Below are positions 47,166 through 60,265 of a stretch of 64,000 bases of DNA, piece by piece. Positions within the stretch are counted from its first letter, which is position 1, and each line of letters opens with the position of its first letter. The position numbers and the translations under genes were made by a program. Source of the stretch: Podocnemis expansa (Eukaryota; Chordata; Testudines; Podocnemididae); the NCBI GenBank assembly GCA_007922195.1, contig ML681971.1, positions 24,059,264-24,123,263 on the forward strand. Direction: 5' to 3'. Under the pieces are notes generated by a model. That model ran no database searches. It had not been told where the DNA came from and saw only the letters and a list, made by a program, of their open reading frames with translations.

Positions 47166-48644
47166 TAAATAAAAAAACCAATCAAAAACAAACTACACTT
47201 CACAGAATGCTTCTGCCCTGGATTCTCCTGCTGGATGCAGCTTCTCTTGCAGATAATTTTTTGCCAGCAAAAGCAAATACAAGAAATTCTAAGTGATTCC
47301 ATCTGAAAGAGGAAAATAAAATGTCCAAATATTTTCCTTGCAATCATTAGGAGCAGTCACCTGCTATGGGAGCGCACTGAAAAAAGAAGATCTGAAATAA
47401 ATCCTTTCCTTCCACCCTTCACTATCTACCCTGAAGTGCTGATTGGCTTCAAAGCTTGATTTTTAAAAAATGTGTTTCTATTTACATCTTCTAAAATTTC
47501 AGAATTAAATTAGATAAAAGTCTGTAGGAAAAATCCTACAGCATCTAAGATTCTTAAGTTCTCAGCATTTCACTTGGGCATGAAGGTATCTATGTTTAAA
47601 AATAAAGTTTATATAAATTAAATACAAACTAGTACTTTTATCTCACATGAGAAGACAGGGAACAAAAGCAGCTCTCTTCCTTTAAAAGCTGACATACCCT
47701 TAGGGTTTTGCAACAAATGTTACATGAAACCAGAGAAGCACCACCTAGTGGACAAAAGTGCTAAAAGCAATGGTTTATAACTATCCTTTTAGCATAAGGA
47801 GCTGAAAAAAATCTATGGATTTGCTACACCAAGAATCAGAAATATTGGAACTTTTTTAAAAGTCAAGAGCCTCATTTTATTATTATTAAAGTGGTATTTT
47901 AAAAAGAGAAAGAGGCACTTTCTACAAGGAAAAGTTTTTTGAACAAACAGTTTATTCACTGAAAAATGCAATTTTCAATTGAATGAGACTATCTGTAATT
48001 TTGGTTCTAATCACATGAGTGGCTTCGGTCAGGAGATCTAATTTTTTTTTAAAATTGTCATTTCAACATACAAGTGAAACTGATTTATTTCAGAATGTTT
48101 TGAATTTTAGCTGGATTTGCTTAAAAAGGCATCGTGCACCCATAAAACCAGAAAGAAAAGTATACTTGAGGCTGAATGAAATGTTTCATTCAAATCCAGA
48201 ACAAAATGTCTAATCCAACCCGATATGATTCTCAGTGTTTTGTTGCACTCAGGAGAAACCAAAAGAAAGAAAGAATATCCATTCTGGGTGAATCCAAACC
48301 AAAATATCTACTATTCGTTTAGCTCTACTTGTCCAACCTATTTTATTTTCTGGACATATATGTCTGTTTCCCCTTACATAACTTCAAGAAGAAAGCAAGC
48401 ACCTATTTTCTTACAGACCACTTCTGAAAGTCTTTGAGCTATAGGATCCTCCATCCAAATAATTCTACTTTACAAACTTGATTATTCAAACTTTGGGATA
48501 AGGGAAACAGACAATATGCTTAACTCAAGTTTTGGTTAAATAACGGCATGAAAAAATTCATTACATCAGAAACCTGCTCAATTAGATGCAAGGAACATGA
48601 TCAGGTTTCTGATAGCTGTAGTTCTGAATAATTGGGTTACATTG
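47166..48644. other. Intergenic, no feature recognised
   Basis: AT-rich, unique-looking sequence. Confidence 0.4.
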
Positions 48645-48785
48645 TGCACTGAAGAAGAGCTCTGTGTCACTCAAAAGTTTATCTTTTCACTAACAGAAGT
48701 TAACTAAAAGATATTACCTCACCTACCATACCTTTCTAATATTTTGGTATCAACATTGGTACAAACAACACTGCAAACTTCAGAT
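48645..48785 (+). repeat. Interspersed repeat, inverse of 13745 family
   Basis: CTGAAGAAGAGCTCTGTGTC, AAAAGTTTATCTTTTCACTA, ACAGAAGTTAACTAAAAGAT reads as the opposite strand of the ATTGGACCAAC family at 13745-13880, here diverged. Confidence 0.5.
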
Positions 48786-49079
48786 GTGTGACATAAGGTT
48801 AGCTTGACAAAAAGCTTGACCTTGCAACAGCTGATCCTTCCTTTTGAGATGCATTGTTCACATGAATCCCATTATTGGTGCACACACTCCATCTAAAAAA
48901 CATTCTTTTAGCAAACTGATTTTTGGGGCTGCACATGAACCATGAGTGCCCTCAGATCTCTGAGGGCACCCAACCATCTTTCTTCATCAATACAGAATGA
49001 AGACTATAGCAAGCTTGGTAGCTGGTAAGGGCAGTGGGTTGCTGGAAACTCACTGTCTACATACTTAATTCAGAGTCTC

Positions 49080-49140
49080 CATGGGGCAGATGGACTAGTT
49101 GACCTAGTGAGGTCCCTTGTGGTCCTAAATTATTACAGTC
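49080..49140 (+). mobile_element. CR1/SINE 3' tail relic
   Basis: GGGGCAGATGGACTAGTTGA, CCTAGTGAGGTCCCTTGTGG, TCCTAAAT matches the CR1-type 3' end (GGACTAGATGACCT...GGTCCCTTCC) with substitutions. The preceding bases show no clear B box. Confidence 0.6.
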
Positions 49141-50464
49141 CTAGGACTGTTTATTTTGCACCCACTTTACCAATCGATCCAGATGGTTCTGCATCAGTGA
49201 CTCATCATTTACCACTCATTCCATCTGACAGCTCACTAATTAAAAAAAAAAAAAGTGTTAATAGCATAGAGTGAAGAGCAGACTACTACTAAAAATGGGA
49301 TCCCAACAGCAATAGCCATCTTGATGAAGATTACCTATCTGCCATTGCATTGAGACTCAGTGACCACCTCACAATGTTGCTGTTGTGAAATAACTGATTT
49401 AACAATTACACATTATAAATCAAACATGATCCACAAAAATTTCAGTAGTCACATGGCTTGTTAAAACATTCTTCTAGTTCTTGCCTAAACCTGTTGTCCT
49501 CAACTGTGTGGTCTGACATTTATGCAATGACATTTTTAGTATAATTTAAGTTATACATTAGTATTTTACTTAATTAGCAAAAGGAGCAAAGCCGAGAGAG
49601 AAGGGGGGGGGGGTCACTCCCAGACAATTCCCAATACCACTCAAAAACTGAAGCTTTGACCTAGACTTCAGACATATGAACTTGATTTGTGAAAGCAAAG
49701 AAAAAAAGTGATCAAATTCATACTGATGACTAGAATCTCTCTATTTCTAAAGTTTCTAATAGAAACCAAGGTGCAGAAAAAACTTTATCCCTATAAAAAA
49801 GATTTAAATAAAAAAAATCAACTTTACTCAAAAAAAAAAAAAATGACTGTGCAATCACTTGGATCTCCTTCCCAACACAAATAGTTGTGTGACAATCAAT
49901 TTGAGCATTTGCTACAGAAAGTTTTGTACATGCTTATTAGATTGGTCTTTCCTACATGCTTAGAAAACCAGTACCATGATTACAGACCACCTTATTTGTC
50001 CACCAGAGATTTAGTCTTACAAAATACAGATTTTCAAGGTAACCAGTCAGTAAATATTTGTCGTACCAAATCTAAATGTGGAAGCATTTGCTCCAAGGAT
50101 CAACAGTTAAGAGAGTTTTGAATTGTTAATTTGTGCACTTTGGGTTTTTTTGAAAGCTCCTTCCCTTAACCCTATCTGAGGAAGTACATGGATGCTTCCA
50201 TAGCCTCCATGCCATCTTTGGACAAAGCATTATCTCCACACCATGTTCTGAGTGAAAGGAAAAGTCAGTGCAAGAAAAAAGGATACAACTGGTTACAAAG
50301 TAAAGGGACAGCTCCCATCGACTTCAATAGTAGTACCACCAATCTACTTCAGATGAATTTAGCTTAATGCACACAACCTCTGCAGTCTACCTCTATCCAG
50401 AATGAGACACCTAATAATTTTTCAAGCTGGCATACATCTCCCACCTTTTTGATCTTCACAAATT
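49141..50464. other. Intergenic, no feature recognised
   Basis: AT-rich, with A-runs and a short G-run near 49605. No exon signature. Confidence 0.4.
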
Positions 50465-50540
50465 TCAACCACAAAAGCTCATGCGATAAATAAAGTTTTC
50501 ATCTTTAAAAGTGCCACAGAACTCCTTGTTGTTTTAGCAT
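50465..50540 (+). mobile_element. PLE 3' tail fragment
   Basis: ACCACAAAAGCTCATGCGAT, AAATAAAGTTTTCATCTTTA, AAAGTGCCACAGAACTCCTT is a plus-oriented PLE tail. Confidence 0.8.
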
Positions 50541-50689
50541 TAAATTAGTTTGCATTGAAAAGGGTATAGGCAGTTTCAACTCTATTCTGCTGTCAAAACC
50601 TACTAGTTTAGCTGCACTGAAGAGAGACTTGGTAACACATCTACAACATTATGAAAAGTATAAACAGCTAAACCAACTTTTACTATGCA

Positions 50690-51130
50690 TATTAATAAAT
50701 ATTCTTTATTTAAATTTTGCACATTGCGCTTTAACATATTACATCCAAAACATTTTGCAAATGGATGTCTATTTGTAAAATCTTATATTCAGCTCATTGT
50801 CATTCTGTACAGAATTATAAGTACAACATTACTTTGCCACTAGGTTGCTTTTTGTAAGTCTCACAGTAAGAGAAACATTTAATGAAAAGAGATGGCATAA
50901 ATTATAAGAGAGGCTTGCACAGCTACTCAACTAAAGATACAAGCCTGAAGAAAGATCAAAATTAATGAAATCACCTCCACCGATCTCCCCACCAAAGAAG
51001 AAAAAGGAAAAAGAGAATCACATTGATTTTAAGATAAAATTTTGCCATGTCACTAAATTAAGTTTTTGAAAGAGAAGGCGCAGTAGTCATCTTCAGGATT
51101 TCAATGAAAGACAGAGCTATTTTATTGTAT
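50690..51130 (-). other. GGNBP2: Probable GGNBP2 3' UTR
   Basis: AT-rich sequence from the stop codon to an AATAAA (minus strand, 50710-50705). Another AATAAA lies only about 10 bases after the stop and is too near to be used alone. The end position is a guess. Confidence 0.5.
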
Positions 51131-51334
51131 TTAGTTTGCTCCAGCCGTCGTCAGCCAACCACTACAAATTGGCCTCTTGTGATCATTTAAGCGGCAGTAT
51201 TTATTAAATTTTTCCTTCAGATGCTGTCGGTACTGTTCTCTATTGCTGTAAAAAGACTTGTTGTTTGCCATAAATGACTGTATTTCATCTTGTGAAATAA
51301 AGATTTCCTCATCAGAAGTGCATTCAGATTCATC
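51131..51334 (-). CDS. GGNBP2: GGNBP2, last coding exon with stop
   Basis: Sixty-seven codons and TAA (51133-51131). GGNBP2 is a cysteine-rich nuclear/cytoplasmic protein first known as gametogenetin-binding protein, needed for sperm development in mammals. This exon encodes the acidic ECTSDEEIFISQDEIQSF stretch, the NREQYRQHLKEKFNKYCRL segment and the C-terminal GWLTTAGAN, all matching the human end from memory. Its acceptor (TTTCCTTTGTAG) joins in phase 0 to the previous exon. Confidence 0.95.
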   Translation of the reverse strand, partial: DESECTSDEEIFISQDEIQSFMANNKSFYSNREQYRQHLKEKFNKYCRLNDHKRPICSGWLTTAGAN

Positions 51335-52048
51335 CTACAAAGGAAAAAAGGTAGTTAAAAACATTAACACCACTCTTTCAACATAGCACTGCATGTCCAT
51401 TTTACAAATTAACATCTCTAGTTAGAGTTTCATACCTTTTTACAGTGTTGTTCAAAGTCTAAAGCTGCTCTGAACAAAGAGTAATCTTCATATGTTGATA
51501 ACACTTAAGTCCTAACTGGCTAACCAGTTATCTGAGTTTGGTTCACCATGCTTTGCTACACTGTGTCAGAAATAATCTAGTCAGCACTGAACTCTAGCAA
51601 AATTAAGCAGCAGCATTGTTTCATTTTACAGCATTATTCTGTTCTCTGATGAAAGATGATAGCAGTAACATGGAACTTCCAGAAAATGGGGAGAGAGAAG
51701 AAAAATGGAAAAAAGGAGACAATTGTTTAAGAAATAAGATCTGTGCTTGGACTAGCATTCTACACAAGAGCAGATTGTGCACACATCTTTATTACTAGGT
51801 TGCCATCATAAGTCCACTAATTCACTTATTTCTCAAAAATCACAACTGCAAGTCTCCTATAAGGTTGCCTCACTAGCATCTTAACAGACAAAACAAACAC
51901 ACCATGAGCAAGGTATGAGGCACACCTTCAATTACCTCTTCACTGTACCAGGTCTTAACATATCACATACAGATTCTGAATTCCCCAGAACCTATCCTTA
52001 TACCTCAAAAGATTCAATGCAGAAGGCTTCAAACAAATTACTACTTAC
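51335..52048 (-). other. GGNBP2: GGNBP2 intron, no feature recognised
   Basis: GT-AG intron. Unique-looking sequence, no repeat I can name. Confidence 0.7.
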
Positions 52049-52297
52049 AAGGAGTTCCACTAAACTCTTGGCACCTTTTCCAGAATCAGGAGCAAGTGAT
52101 GTTTCTGTAGATTCTGCAAATTGTGACACATTTTTCCTGTGCTCAAACCAAGGCAGCTGCTGCTCATTTTCTTCTGAGTTACAGAAGTTTTCAGCATGTG
52201 TGTCTTTGGTTTTGTCACGATGAAACTCCGTGTGCACAATGTTTCCTGAGGTCTCACAGCTACTCGGATCTGCAATACAGCTTCCCAGTTTCTGAAT
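52049..52297 (-). CDS. GGNBP2: GGNBP2 exon (83 codons)
   Basis: Begins IQKLGSCIADP and ends GKGAKSLVELL before GTAAGT. Phase 0 at both ends. It is the least conserved part against my memory of the human protein (several substitutions in the Ser/Glu-rich middle), while HTEFHRDKTKDTH, LPWFEHRKNV and DSGKGAKSLVELL are kept. Confidence 0.95.
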
Positions 52298-52883
52298 CTA
52301 AGAGTTAAAAATAATTTACAACAAATTACTGGGAGACTTTTAAAACAAAAACAAAAACAAACAAAAACTAATAGTGAGTTGATTTCAGGACTCAGATATT
52401 AAGATTTGGTAAAGATACCAGAGTATTTCCTCACAAAACCATTTCAAAAAGCAATAGTTAGAGAAAGGGAGTATAGAAGATCAGTTCAAATGCTGAGTAC
52501 ATCAGGTGACAGGAAATTAGATTTAGCATACTAGTTGATTGCCTTCACTCAAGTACTACTGATTAAGGGATTCATGGAGATTATTAGCTCATCTTCGGTG
52601 TCTCCTGCCCGAACAGGTCTGAGGTATACAAGGGGGAGAGGGCATAAAGGCAAAATGGACTGCTAAAATGTATAGGTAGATGATGAATAAAGATCTTTTT
52701 TTTCCAGAACTCATTCTGATACTTGCTTCAAAACAAAGATTTGACTGATAAGGACAGAAAGGAAATGAAAAACCACAAACTATTACAGCATGAGCCACAA
52801 TCCAAATTGTGTAAACTGCAATCAATATTTTACAATACAGGCATAACTAAAATTAACACTCTCAAGTAAGCAATTGTCCTTAC
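52298..52883 (-). other. GGNBP2: GGNBP2 intron, no feature recognised
   Basis: GT-AG intron of 586 bases with an AAACAAAAAC run near 52345. No repeat family recognised. Confidence 0.7.
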
Positions 52884-53035
52884 ATGCTCATTCTCACACT
52901 TCAAAGTTTTGCTTTTCTTTTTCTTCTTTTTGTTTTTGCCTTTTGTGTTATTCTCTTCAGCATTAGCCCAACATTCCACACAACTATCCCCATCCTCCTC
53001 TTTATCATCACAGCGGTGGACAGACGATTCATCCC
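52884..53035 (-). CDS. GGNBP2: GGNBP2 exon (Asp/Glu then poly-Lys)
   Basis: Encodes an acidic segment with DGDSCVECWAN, then a Lys-rich run (KGKNKKKKKKSK) that may act as a nuclear localisation signal. Starts in phase 1 (shared Gly codon) and ends in phase 0 at CAT before GTAAGG. Confidence 0.95.
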
Positions 53036-53124
53036 CTGTGAAAAAGAGACAGTGGATTTCCTCCATCAAACATTATTTCTAACATTTATCTTTGTGTATA
53101 ATGTTAAGTTCTTGCTGAACCTAC

Positions 53125-53250
53125 CATTTTCATCATGGTTACAAATGCCTTCAGTGCAGGCTACATCTGAACCCTCCCGAGATCCTGTTTCACTGCCCTC
53201 CATGCTAGATGAATAGCCGCAATCACTACCATTACAATGTGGAGATAAAC
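53125..53250 (-). CDS. GGNBP2: GGNBP2 exon (Ser/Gly/Glu-rich)
   Basis: 126 nt encoding GLSPHCNGSDCGYSSSMEGS and SREGSDVACTEGICNHDEN. Both ends are in phase 1. It lies 89 bases upstream of the next exon, a very short intron. Confidence 0.95.
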
Positions 53251-53454
53251 CTGAGATGAAATGAGAAGTTACAGTAATCTATAGCAAAAGGTAGATTCTT
53301 TAGTTAGGCCTCAACAAACAAGAAGCTCTTAAATTTTTTAAATTAATGTTTTCTTACTTCTTCCTTCTAATTTAAGAGTATCTGAAAGTACCTTCCCTCC
53401 CCCAGCTTTAAATATTTTCCAAATAAACTAGCATGAAAAATAAATTTAACGTAC

Positions 53455-53605
53455 CTTTCTTTATTTTAGGTGAACCCAACAAAGTGCCACTACTAGGACA
53501 GGTACATGAAGTGCTTTCATTGCTAACAATAACTTCTACACAACTGCTAGAATCGTCTGCATTACCACAGGCTTTGCAACTACTTTCCATGAAGTCTGAG
53601 TTTTC
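53455..53605 (-). CDS. GGNBP2: GGNBP2 exon (Cys-rich)
   Basis: Begins ENSDFMESSCKACGN and ends SSGTLLGSPKIKK plus one base. It carries two CXXC-like clusters (CKAC and CTCPSS). Starts in phase 0 and ends with one base over, before GTACGT. Confidence 0.95.
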
Positions 53606-54276
53606 CTTAAAACAAAACCAAAAAAACCACATACAAGTGTTGAAACACTCAGCTAAAATGTTCAGCTATTTTTATTTTCTTTAAATCCCCTTAAAGAGAG
53701 AGAGAGAGAGCATCCTGTGACAAACTATTATTGTCGGGTAAGGCTGTGAGTATTACACTGCTGGTACCACTTCAAAAAACAAAATATCAACCCTAAATAA
53801 GATGCTTTTTCTTCTGCCCCAGAATGTGGCCAAAGAAAACCCTGCTCCAAACCATTAAAGTAATTCACTTCAGTAACAGGCACATTTACTGATACCTAGA
53901 TTAAACAGCACAGGTCTTGAAACCACAGTCAGGAAGAGTACTTTAAGGCACAATTCAACAACCATGGCTGGCCAAAGGCAGCCAACTGGGGTTTGCAGGA
54001 CTGCAGGGGCAGACTGGGAGTCTCAATACATGAGCCTGAGCGTCTGTGTGGCAATTTTGCAGTGCCACAGCCTTTACGAAATGACAAAACTATTCTCAAG
54101 AGGCACCAAGAATCAGTAGAGAGAAACTTAAAAAATAGTTCTCACCAATAAAAAATTTTTAGAAGAGACCACTGTAGCATCAAACATGATGAGCAAAAGA
54201 ACACAGTATTACTAATTCAAAATCAGTTTGTCAATAGCAACAGAAACAATTAAACCTACTGTTCAGCAATATTTAC
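53606..54276 (-). other. GGNBP2: GGNBP2 intron; (AG)n run
   Basis: GT-AG intron with a short (AG)8-like run near 53693-53709. 53960-54070 looks like a repeat remnant (ATGGCTGGCCAAAGGCAGCC) that I cannot place. Confidence 0.6.
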
Positions 54277-54471
54277 CTTTTCCTGACTTATTTCCTTCTC
54301 TTCTGTTGCCTGTAAAGGAGCAGGAATCTCACACACACACTTATTTTTCCGTCTGTTCTTTCGTTTTTGACGCTTCTTCTCTTGTTTAAGCTCTCGTACT
54401 CTTTCCTCTTCTGAAAACTCTTCACAGAGTTGTTCCAAGCGACTAATACCCTGCACTTTTTCCACAGCCAT
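54277..54471 (-). CDS. GGNBP2: GGNBP2 exon (basic coiled region)
   Basis: Sixty-five codons, MAVEKVQGISRLEQLCEEFS to EISQEK. It contains an acidic-then-basic helix with EKKRQKRKNRRKNKCVC, a likely nuclear localisation signal. The first codon is ATG but follows an acceptor (TTTCAATAACAG), so it is internal. Phase 0 at both ends. Confidence 0.95.
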
Positions 54472-56154
54472 CTGTTATTGAAATTCAAAGTCTGCTTAGA
54501 AGAGTTAAAGGTAAAACTCAAGTTTTTCCATTTATAAAACAGAAAGAAGTAAAAAGGGCATATTCATAAGTTTGGTCAAAGTGTCTGAGTCGATCATACC
54601 CCTATGACTCCTAATGATTAAAGAAAACAATCATCTGAAATGTACAAGATGTACAAAAATTTAAGTTTTTGGGAGGGATGTTCCTATAATACTAATGAAT
54701 AAAAATGCATCAATATAAATTTTGTTAAATTCTTTCAAAAACCTTAAGTGGAAAGGACTTCATAATATTAACATGAAACACTGAAAACCTGAAAATATAA
54801 GCATTAGTGAAACAATTCATTAGTTTTCCCTGTCCAAAATGACAAGTGGAAGACTAAAGCAAGAAAATTGATTTGGAAAATGTTCTATTTTAATTAAAGG
54901 TATAAGCAGCAACTTAGATAAAAAATGTTATTCTAAGTTGTTGTACCCATGTGAGTACTCCATCAGCAAAATGAGAAATCTAAGCCCCTTTAAAAAAAGT
55001 CAATCTTCTACAATCTATTTGGAATTAAGAACAACACAATAAGGGCTTGCCTAACGGGGGAATTAGACAAGCCTAACTCCCGATGTGGGCACTCCTCTTG
55101 GAAGAAGAATGGTTTTCCTTGGTTTAGTTAAACTAGTTCCAAAAGAACATAGAATTTGAGGACTTAAACCAGTCTGACTATCAAAAACAAACAATGAACT
55201 ACGGTTTGTATTCACTTTCTCCTTTGAACTGGCACAACCTGCCGCAATAAATAGGTATATTTTTGAAAACAGTATATTTTGACGTATTAGAAAACACTTT
55301 TAGGTTTCTTATTAGAAGTGTCACGTTATGACTAGAAATCAGGCTCCCTCAATATAACTGTGTTTTTAAAAACAGCTCCCTAATATATAGCTGGAAACAC
55401 TTGTCACTACTAATTTAGAGCCACGTCTATAGCAAAAACAAAAAATGCACTACATGACTAAGTGGGAACAAGTAGAGTCTTAATTTGCTTATAACTTTGC
55501 CCAAACTAGATTTTACCTTAATTTTATTACCAGGATTTTAGGCACAGAACAGTCATCTTGAGAAGTAACCAGCATAAAAGAAACCATACAAGATGGAGAA
55601 GATAGAACTACTCCAATTAAAATATTGGAATTTAGTGTCAAAGGCATCAGAAGATGCATGAGATCATGAGTGAGTGCATGCTAGAAGGACACACAGATAA
55701 GAATCTGCCCAAAATGTAGGTACTATATATTCTTCTTCTCCTTTAATTCCTTAGAAATTTCTAGTGAACACACTTCAGTTTCAATTCAGGCATTTTGAAA
55801 TAGCATTTGCAAGTCAAAGGCATCTCCATCCTTCCAGTTTTTCACCATACATAAAACCAAGTAATGTAACCTTATTCCAGCACAGCCAGAACCTGTAGCA
55901 GAGACAAAATTTAACAAGTCCCTAGACCCTGTTCACTGTCGACAGTCCAGTGTATGGCAGCAATGGACTGGAATATAAAATAATAGGGTGTTTCTCTCCC
56001 ATCGTCCAAACTGCATTTCATGTCAGAATGAAAAACAAACAATCATAACAAATGAAGAATTAGATAATTTTTCTAAGTTAATTATTAACATGATAAATCA
56101 TTAGCTTGACTGCACACACACATGCACAGACTTCAAACAGCCACTGATTTTCAC
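54472..56154 (-). other. GGNBP2: GGNBP2 intron, no feature recognised
   Basis: GT-AG intron of about 1.7 kb, AT-rich, without recognisable exons or repeats. Confidence 0.6.
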
Positions 56155-56329
56155 CTCAAAACTCTTGCGTAAAGCATCAACCCCAAGGTAAAAGAGCATC
56201 TGCCATGTCTGCTCCTCAGCTCGTAGCTTTTGCCAGATTCGGTGTAGTCTTTCATAAAGATGAATACCTAGGCAGGTCAAAACCTCTTCTTGGGCTATGT
56301 CTATTGTCTTAGCATGTCTTTCCCTCCGT
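56155..56329 (-). CDS. GGNBP2: GGNBP2 exon (58 codons)
   Basis: Encodes RRERHAKTIDIAQEEVLTCL, then a Leu/Arg/Gln helix (LYERLHRIWQKLRAEEQTWQ) and LGVDALRKSFE. Starts in phase 2 and ends in phase 0 before GTGAAA. It is almost identical to my memory of the human exon. Confidence 0.95.
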
Positions 56330-57495
56330 CTGCAACAAGATTATACTGAGTTGGTTTGGAATATTATGGACAATATTGTTTTAAAGGACAACATGCACAG
56401 CATTAAAGTACTCCTTTCATTGAGAAAGTCAACAGAAATCTATTTATGTACACTTAAGGCAACTGAATATGAGCATTTTTATAGAAGACAAAACAATCTG
56501 AAGAGATATTTGCATAATTACAGTAATGGCTGTAGAGACTGTTGTATTTCATGCAAATGCAAAATAGAAGGGGCCAGAACAAAAATGTGAAGCTGCATCA
56601 TCACTCTCATTACATGTTCATCCGTGCGCAGTACGTTACGGCTATATTGTTTCCTCTATCCTGCGGCTTTTGAAGGAGTTCATCCCCCAGTACCTGAGTT
56701 TTACTGGTAGAGGGGATTACAGGGGTTTTGTAATCATTCCACATTTCAGTAGGCCTTAGTCAAGCATTTGCTTTTCCAGGATTGAACTATCTAACTAGTT
56801 TTTAGTCTACTGAGACTTTTAGTTGCAACTTCATAGCAGAGTCAATGTAGGAAATGTTTATTACATCTTTCAAAAAATAGGTAAATGCAAGTTTATGAAT
56901 TACCTACCTTGCAGTAAAGCAACTGTATCCCCATACCAGTTTATAACCATTATCTATTAAAAGCAAGTATTTATAACAACATTCTTCTGTTTTTTCTCTC
57001 AAGGTACAAGCGACCAAGAAGAAGAGTTATACAAGTTTAGAATTAGATTACCAATGGAAAAGAGTTGGAATGGACAGTAACTGAAGTTGGTTAACTTAAT
57101 GTAAGGTGGTTAAATTAATTTTTAAATTATGGACTTTATATACAAATTACTCAGTAAAACTTTAAGGAAGGATTCCCTTCCTATTTCACACATCTTGAAC
57201 ACCTCAAAGGGAAAGCTAGGCAGCCCTAACAAGTGAACAAACACATTTCAAAGCATTTACAATTTCTTACAATTTTGCTTGTAGATTTAAAAGAGCCAAA
57301 TGACTAAAGAAATGTTCATTGCTTTCAAACATCATTATGAATGTATATCTCAAATACAAATGTTTACATCTCAAAATCAATTTACATGGCAGAGAGGTAG
57401 AAAATACTAATCATCATTCGTGCAAAATATGTTTACAAATAAAATAAAGAAGCAAAGCGCTAGATAGCCCACTCTAGCAAATTACATACTCATAC
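56330..57495 (-). other. GGNBP2: GGNBP2 intron, no feature recognised
   Basis: GT-AG intron of about 1.2 kb. The 97-codon plus-strand frame in it (56297-56590) is chance. Confidence 0.65.
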
Positions 57496-57699
57496 CCTCC
57501 TGCGAACTCTGGCTCAGCCCGACCCAACAGGTGCGCAATGAAGTCGGTTTCACAGCATACATGTATATGACGTTCATGTGGACAACAACGCAAACCCTCA
57601 TAAAGTGCAGCACAATAGCCCTTTTCTTTGCTGCAGTCTAGTTCACCAATAAGAATATTGTATGCCCGAAGCACTTTATTTTTGCAGTCAGTGCAAAAC
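57496..57699 (-). CDS. GGNBP2: GGNBP2 exon (Cys/His-rich core)
   Basis: 204 nt encoding FCTDCKNKVLRAYNILIGEL, then GYCAALYEGLRCCPHERHIH and CCETDFIAHLLGRAEPEFAG. The Cys and His positions (CTDC, CC, HERHIHVCC) probably bind zinc. It begins and ends in phase 2, joined by split Arg and Gly codons. Very strongly conserved. Confidence 0.95.
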
Positions 57700-60265
57700 C
57701 TATATAAAATAAAAAGCAGTAGAAATGAAAATTCTTATTGAAGCAGCAATTTAGAACATAGTTTATTATAAGACTTTAGGAATGTAACAATGCATATTAC
57801 ATTTATTAAACAAGATATATCTATAAAGATATTCCAAACAAAAATTTAAAAGATTCACATGTATGACATCCAAACACTTCTCAGCGTATGTGAATAAGAA
57901 AGGGTATCTTATGATGTAATGAATTTAATATGAATGTTCATACTTCAGGGGATAAGCCACCCCCTCACTGGTAACACTAGATAACAGATTCCCCTACGGA
58001 AAGATTATATCATGGTCCATTTCTGAAACTCCATCTATGACACATTGTTTGCGACTTTGTACGGAGAGTTCAAAAAATATTTCGACTAACTACAGTGAGT
58101 AACAAGAGACATCAATAAATAATGGGAGACATCTCACATAGTATCTGCTACATAAGATCAGCATTTTTATTATAAAAGTCATTTGACTTAGATTTTACTA
58201 CGACTAAGTGTACATATTAAATAAAGCACGTGCAAGTAGACACACAAGACTTGTAGCTTAGATATCTATTTGCTGTAAGTGTAATAAAACAATACCAAAG
58301 GCTTTGAAGTTCATAATTCACTTTTAGAAAAGTGCTAAATCTAAAACCAGCAACCAAGCTTAAGAAAACTATTTTGAGAAGAGTAACATTTGATATTCCA
58401 GGTTTTAATTATTCAAATGTGTAATATACCATTCAAAAAACTCTATGTTCCAAAACTGAAGGTGCTCCTAATTCAGCCTTAAATTCTGAGAAGCTGCATG
58501 CTTATTTATGTCAACTTGGGATGCCATGATATTTTTTTTTTCTCCGCATCACCCCACAAAAAACGTTTTGTCCCTTGAAACATTATTTTATAAAAGTCAA
58601 CCACATTTCAAGTTGTTAAGCGGATGGCCATTTATGTCTGATATTTATTAGATGAAGTGATGGAAAAATCTAGGTTCCAGTGACAGATATACTGCCAACT
58701 GTAGACTCAATTTAAATTTAAAAGATTTAAGTTGTGTGTGACATAAGTGTTTCATTAGTTTTACCAAACACTATGTTCCTGTGATTAAGGTTTCCTTCTC
58801 AGACTGGTGCCTTTGGATGTTTTTAAGGCAAAGAATGTCATTTGCCAAGACAGTGGACATATGTAACCAGTTGTGATTCAGTCACACTAACCAGCTACTA
58901 CACTGAGCAAAATCTTTGAGAACTGTTATGTTTTCTTAAGCCCGATAACTACGTTTGACAACTAAGAACTTCAAATGAATGAATGAATTGTGCTATTCAA
59001 CCATAACTGAACTCCTTTGCTTCCACTGGTTTTGTTTTCATTGTTATTTTCAAAGTGCAAGGTGTAAGCATAAAACAATTCCAAATTAAGACTGTTTATT
59101 AAAAATGGAAAGTAATTTCTGAGTTTGCTTAACTGTTCCTATAAATCTTATAGCAAAATGAGCTTTTATTGAAAACAATTTCACTATTACCCACACAATT
59201 CTTAGAAATACACCACTACAATAATTATCCTGCTATCAACAAAACAATTGAATTCTAAACAATTATAGAAGAAAAAATTGCAAATCTAGATAATAATGTC
59301 TTTGTACATTTTTCTAATGTAAAGGGTAAGCTAAATATCTTTTATAAACTTTAAAATGGAATGCAAGACCTAAAATGCCAACCAAGACTGCAATTACTGT
59401 TTTTAACACTCTCTTAGAAAAGAAGCATATTTTGATTGTCAAATATGGTGGATTTTTACCAGCTCTTTTCAGAGTATTACAAGAAGCAGTACTGAGAAAC
59501 TTTTACCACAGTTTTGTTTTGAATGCATTCAGCCTGGACAGTTAAAATGTTCTGAAGTTCTATCCAGGACATTGCCTCATTACTAAATTTCAGATTAACT
59601 GTAAAACTAAAGTTACAATAGCTAGCTAAAAAGGCCAATGATAGCACATTAATGTTGCTACTGGACAAAATCAAATTCTCTCAGGTCAGTGGCTTGTACT
59701 CCTAAACTTTTAAACAAACTCATTAAAAAGGGGTGTAACATGCTTAAACATTAAATTTGATTCTTAAATTCTCTTTTGAGGATAGCTTACATCACATCAA
59801 ACACTGACGCCTCAGGTAAGTCAACTGCCTCTGGTAGTTTCCTAATAGTTGTCATGTGACAGTTTAATAACTGCAAATAAGACTCCCTACATCTTTACTA
59901 ATCAGAAAAGGAAATAAAAATATATTTTACATTTCAAATGACTGTGTAGCTAGAATTACATTACAGGGTTATACTAGCTGGGAAAAAAAAAAAAAAAAAA
60001 ATCTAAATAGAATTAAGCAAAGACCTGATCATAGGATTCTACATTTCTCCTACTATGACTCACATCATCAACCAAAGAGTAGGGAATACTCGGGAAGTAT
60101 CTCATCAACTATTGCAACACTCTATAAACTTCCACAATTTTTGAGAGAGACCTTTTCAATATGCTTTTCACTTCAAACTGTATCCTTTATGTACCTTATT
60201 CCAAGAGAGAACCACCAGTATGTATGGAATCAAGTGAAAAGAACGTTTTAATTTCCTTAACTTAC
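57700..60265 (-). other. GGNBP2: GGNBP2 intron, 2.6 kb, A-run near 59983
   Basis: GT-AG intron, AT-rich. An 18-base A-run lies near 59983-60000. No repeat family named. Confidence 0.6.

Noticed and set aside
52060..52308. Other frames overlapping the GGNBP2 83-codon exon
   Set aside because: They are shadows of the true exon in different frames.
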